Assembly (NCBI GenBank): GCA_045602655.1
Contig: JAZSBY010000054.1
Location: forward strand, 1 to 15,993
DNA length: 15,993 nt
Origin: Fimenecus sp045602655
GTDB taxonomy: Bacteria > Bacillota > Clostridia > Oscillospirales > Acutalibacteraceae
Direction: 5' to 3'
A program made the position numbers and the translations under genes. This document shows positions 14,118 to 15,993 of the stretch, piece after piece. The notes beneath the pieces were generated by a model. That model saw only the letters and a list, made by a program, of their open reading frames with translations, had not been told where the DNA came from and searched no databases. Numbering within the stretch: position 1 is the first letter of the stretch; each line of letters starts with the position of its first letter.

Positions 14118-14196
14118 AAAATGCGTGAAATGAACAAATTTTCTGTATTTTTTTGTATAAATTGTTTGAAAAAAATAAAAAATATAAAAAATTTAC

Positions 14197-14225
14197 TTGC
14201 CAAAACAGATTTAATTGTGTAAAAT
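14197..14225 (+). promoter_or_regulatory. Promoter of the PucR/CdaR-type regulator
   Basis: TTGCCA at 14197-14202 and TAAAAT at 14220-14225 are 17 bases apart. Upstream, 14146-14194 is almost pure A/T tract, which could act as an UP element. Confidence 0.7.
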
Positions 14226-14269
14226 ACATAGTATCGCAATGGTGAATTTGTATAAAAGGTGGTATAACC

Positions 14270-15355
14270 ATGTCAAACAGATTGTTTCAGGGTATAGTTC
14301 ATCAGATGACTGAGGTTGTTGAAAGAACCTTTGGTGTTCTTGATGAAACAGGAACTGTAATCTCCTGCAGTGAATTAAGCCGTATCGGTGAGGTTCAGTC
14401 CAGTGCAGTTGCTGATGTTTTTGCAAGTACTGAGAATATCGTTGTGGACGGATGTACATATAAGGCTTTCGGAACACAGATGCACCCTGAATATGCAGTT
14501 TTTGTTGAGGGTGATGACGAAGTGGCAAACAGATATGTTTCCGTTCTCGCTGTGTCCCTTGCATCAATCAAACAGTATTATGACGAAAAATATGACCGTG
14601 GTAACTTTATCAAGAATGTAATCCTTGACAATATTCTTCCCGGTGACATTTATATTAAAGCAAGAGAACTCCACTTTAACAACGATGTAACAAGAGTCGT
14701 GCTTCTTATCAGAATTACAGAGAAAAATGATGTTTCTGTTTTTGATGTTATTCAGGACCTGTTCCCTGATAAATCAAAGGATTTTGTTATAAACATCAAC
14801 GATACTGATATTGCACTTGTTAAAGAGGTTAAGAATAATATTGATGGCAAGGACCTTGAAAAACTTGCCCGTTCAATAGCAGACTCACTTGGTACAGAGT
14901 ATTACACCCATGTTCTTGTGGGTATCGGTACAACAATCAGCAATATTAAGGATTTGGCTCGTTCGTTCCGTGAGGCTCAGGTTTCTCTTGAGGTTGGTAA
15001 GGTGTTTGATACTGAAAAAACAATTGTAAGCTATGAGCATTTAGGTATCGCAAGACTTATTTATCAGCTTCCTACAACTCTTTGCGAGATGTTCCTTCGT
15101 GAGATTTTCAAGCGTGGCTCAATCGAAAATCTTGACCATGAAACTCTTTTCACCATTCAGAAATTCTTTGAAAACAATCTTAATGTTTCTGAAACATCAA
15201 GAAAATTGTTCGTTCACAGAAATACACTTGTTTATCGTCTTGAAAAAATCAAAAAGCTTACAGGTCTTGACCTTCGTGAGTTTGACGATGCAATCGTGTT
15301 CAAGGTAGCGTTGATGGTTAAGAAATACCTTGACGCAAATCCGATTAAATATTAA
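14270..15355 (+). CDS. PucR/CdaR-family transcriptional regulator
   Basis: Members of this family are DNA-binding regulators, often activators of purine or sugar-diacid use; the ligand here is unknown. The 361-residue protein has a C-terminal PucR-type helix-turn-helix at about 300-350 (NVSETSRKLFVHRNTLVYRLEKIKKLTGLDLR). A central GGDEF-like domain of the CdaR kind covers about 135-255, and an N-terminal segment (about 1-110) with a short PAS-like or CdaR-type sensing character contains VVERTFGVLDETGTVISCS. No membrane segment is seen, so it is cytoplasmic. AAAGGTGG at 14255-14262 precedes the ATG by seven bases. It is a single-gene unit with its own promoter and terminator, and no obvious metabolic target gene is adjacent. 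Confidence 0.85.
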   Translation: MSNRLFQGIVHQMTEVVERTFGVLDETGTVISCSELSRIGEVQSSAVADVFASTENIVVDGCTYKAFGTQMHPEYAVFVEGDDEVANRYVSVLAVSLASIKQYYDEKYDRGNFIKNVILDNILPGDIYIKARELHFNNDVTRVVLLIRITEKNDVSVFDVIQDLFPDKSKDFVININDTDIALVKEVKNNIDGKDLEKLARSIADSLGTEYYTHVLVGIGTTISNIKDLARSFREAQVSLEVGKVFDTEKTIVSYEHLGIARLIYQLPTTLCEMFLREIFKRGSIENLDHETLFTIQKFFENNLNVSETSRKLFVHRNTLVYRLEKIKKLTGLDLREFDDAIVFKVALMVKKYLDANPIKY

Positions 15356-15369
15356 ATTAAATGTAAAAT

Positions 15370-15410
15370 GGGGTTGTAAAAAAACGAAAGTTTTTTACAG
15401 CCCCTTTCTT
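15370..15410 (+). terminator. Intrinsic terminator after the regulator gene
   Basis: GGGG at 15370-15373 pairs with CCCC at 15401-15404, and the stem continues inward through TTGTAAAAAA and TTTTTTACAG to a C-GAAA-G tetraloop with one bulged A. TTTCTT follows directly, with a longer T-run at 15414-15419. It is a strong terminator that separates the regulator from ruvC. Confidence 0.9.
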
Positions 15411-15433
15411 CGCTTTTTTACCTTCCTTTTTTC

Positions 15434-15462
15434 TTGATATTTATGATGTAATGTGTTATAAT
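15434..15462 (+). promoter_or_regulatory. Promoter of ruvC
   Basis: TTGATA at 15434-15439 and TATAAT at 15457-15462 are 17 bases apart, and TGT directly before the -10 makes it an extended -10. The leader to the ruvC ATG is about 24 bases. Confidence 0.85.
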
Positions 15463-15491
15463 TGATTGATTATACAATGAGGTAGTATGCT

Positions 15492-15992
15492 ATGATAATT
15501 TTAGGCATCGACCCGGGCTACGCAATAGTGGGTTGGGGAATAATTGACTATACTGCAAATCGTTTTCAGGTTATGGCTTACGGTGCAGTTACAACCGAGG
15601 CAAAAACACCCTTTAATGAGCGACTTGAAACAGTTTACGACGGTATTTGTGACATTATAAATAAATATAAGCCCGATGCTCTGGCAATAGAAAAACTTTT
15701 CTATAACACCAATGCAAAAACGGTTATTGATGTGGCACAAGCAAGGGGCGTCATTAACCTTGCAGCACAGAAAAATAATCTTGAAATTTTTGAATACACA
15801 CCTTTGCAGGTAAAACAGAGTGTTGTGGGTTATGGTCGTGCCGAGAAAAAGCAGGTGCAGGAAATGACAAGGGTTATTTTAAATCTGGAAAAAATACCAA
15901 AGCCTGACGATACAGCCGATGCATTGGCAATGGCAATCTGCCACGCACACGCAAGTGGCTCACTTATGGGAAGATTAAGAAATTTGAAATAA
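15492..15992 (+). CDS. ruvC: Holliday junction resolvase RuvC
   Basis: RuvC cuts Holliday junctions symmetrically, working with RuvAB branch migration, late in recombinational repair. The gene is complete, 166 residues, ending at a TAA one base before the window end. The RNase H-like fold has the catalytic acidic residues in place: Asp7 in LGIDPG, Glu67 in LAIEKLFY, and Asp139/Asp140 and Asp143 in PDDTADALA. GAGG at 15479-15482 lies nine bases before the ATG; an ATG at 15487 is out of frame. ruvA and ruvB probably follow outside the window (inference). Confidence 0.96.
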   Translation: MIILGIDPGYAIVGWGIIDYTANRFQVMAYGAVTTEAKTPFNERLETVYDGICDIINKYKPDALAIEKLFYNTNAKTVIDVAQARGVINLAAQKNNLEIFEYTPLQVKQSVVGYGRAEKKQVQEMTRVILNLEKIPKPDDTADALAMAICHAHASGSLMGRLRNLK

Positions 15993-15993
15993 G

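Noticed and set aside
14211..14567. 118-codon minus-strand open frame overlapping the regulator start
   Set aside because: It is Gln/His-rich shadow sequence antisense to the regulator's N-terminus, with no ribosome binding site or promoter.
1..15993. Search for CRISPR arrays, tRNA or rRNA genes, insertion sequences, phage genes or defence systems
   Set aside because: None was seen. The spacing is filled by housekeeping genes and the longest gene-free gap is about 210 bases.

Overview
All genes lie on the + strand in this AT-rich (about 40% GC by eye) bacterial chromosome segment. The content is core housekeeping. The gene set and order (recO-mutS2, ylxM-ffh-rpsP-khpA-rimM-trmD, rsmD-coaD, a DUF4830 protein), Gram-positive-type ribosome binding sites, sigma-A-type promoters and HPr with both His15 and Ser46 all point to Bacillota. 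A Clostridia member of the Oscillospiraceae/Ruminococcaceae type is likely (inference). I see no prophage, insertion sequence, CRISPR array, tRNA or rRNA, and no gene whose composition stands out as foreign.

Layout. Positions 2-478 are the 3' end of recO, followed by an intergenic inverted repeat and mutS2 (DNA repair and ribosome rescue). A small lipoprotein gene (3074-3394) has its own promoter. A consensus promoter at 3401-3429 then drives a long protein-targeting and translation operon: ylxM, ffh, rpsP, khpA, rimM, trmD and a membrane-anchored polysaccharide deacetylase. The deacetylase overlaps trmD and sits where rplS is usually found. ptsH (HPr) is a single-gene unit with its own promoter and terminator. 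uvrC overlaps a HAD phosphatase gene. rsmD, coaD and a coiled-coil protein form the next operon. A DUF4830 membrane protein and an RsuA-type pseudouridine synthase follow. A PucR/CdaR-type regulator and ruvC, each with its own promoter, end the window.

How the genes work together. Most belong to ribosome and tRNA maturation (rimM, trmD, rsmD, rsuA, rpsP, khpA), co-translational targeting (ffh, ylxM), or DNA repair and recombination (recO, mutS2, uvrC, ruvC). CoaD (CoA synthesis) and HPr (sugar transport and catabolite control) are the metabolic members.

No clearly new multi-gene system is visible. The parts most worth a second look are regulatory RNA structures and small unassigned proteins. 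These are a promoter that fires straight into an intrinsic terminator ahead of ylxM-ffh, a hairpin that buries the ribosome binding site of the DUF4830 gene using an anti-Shine-Dalgarno-like strand, a structured repeat between recO and mutS2, a hendecad-repeat coiled-coil protein coupled to coaD, and the deacetylase in the rplS position.
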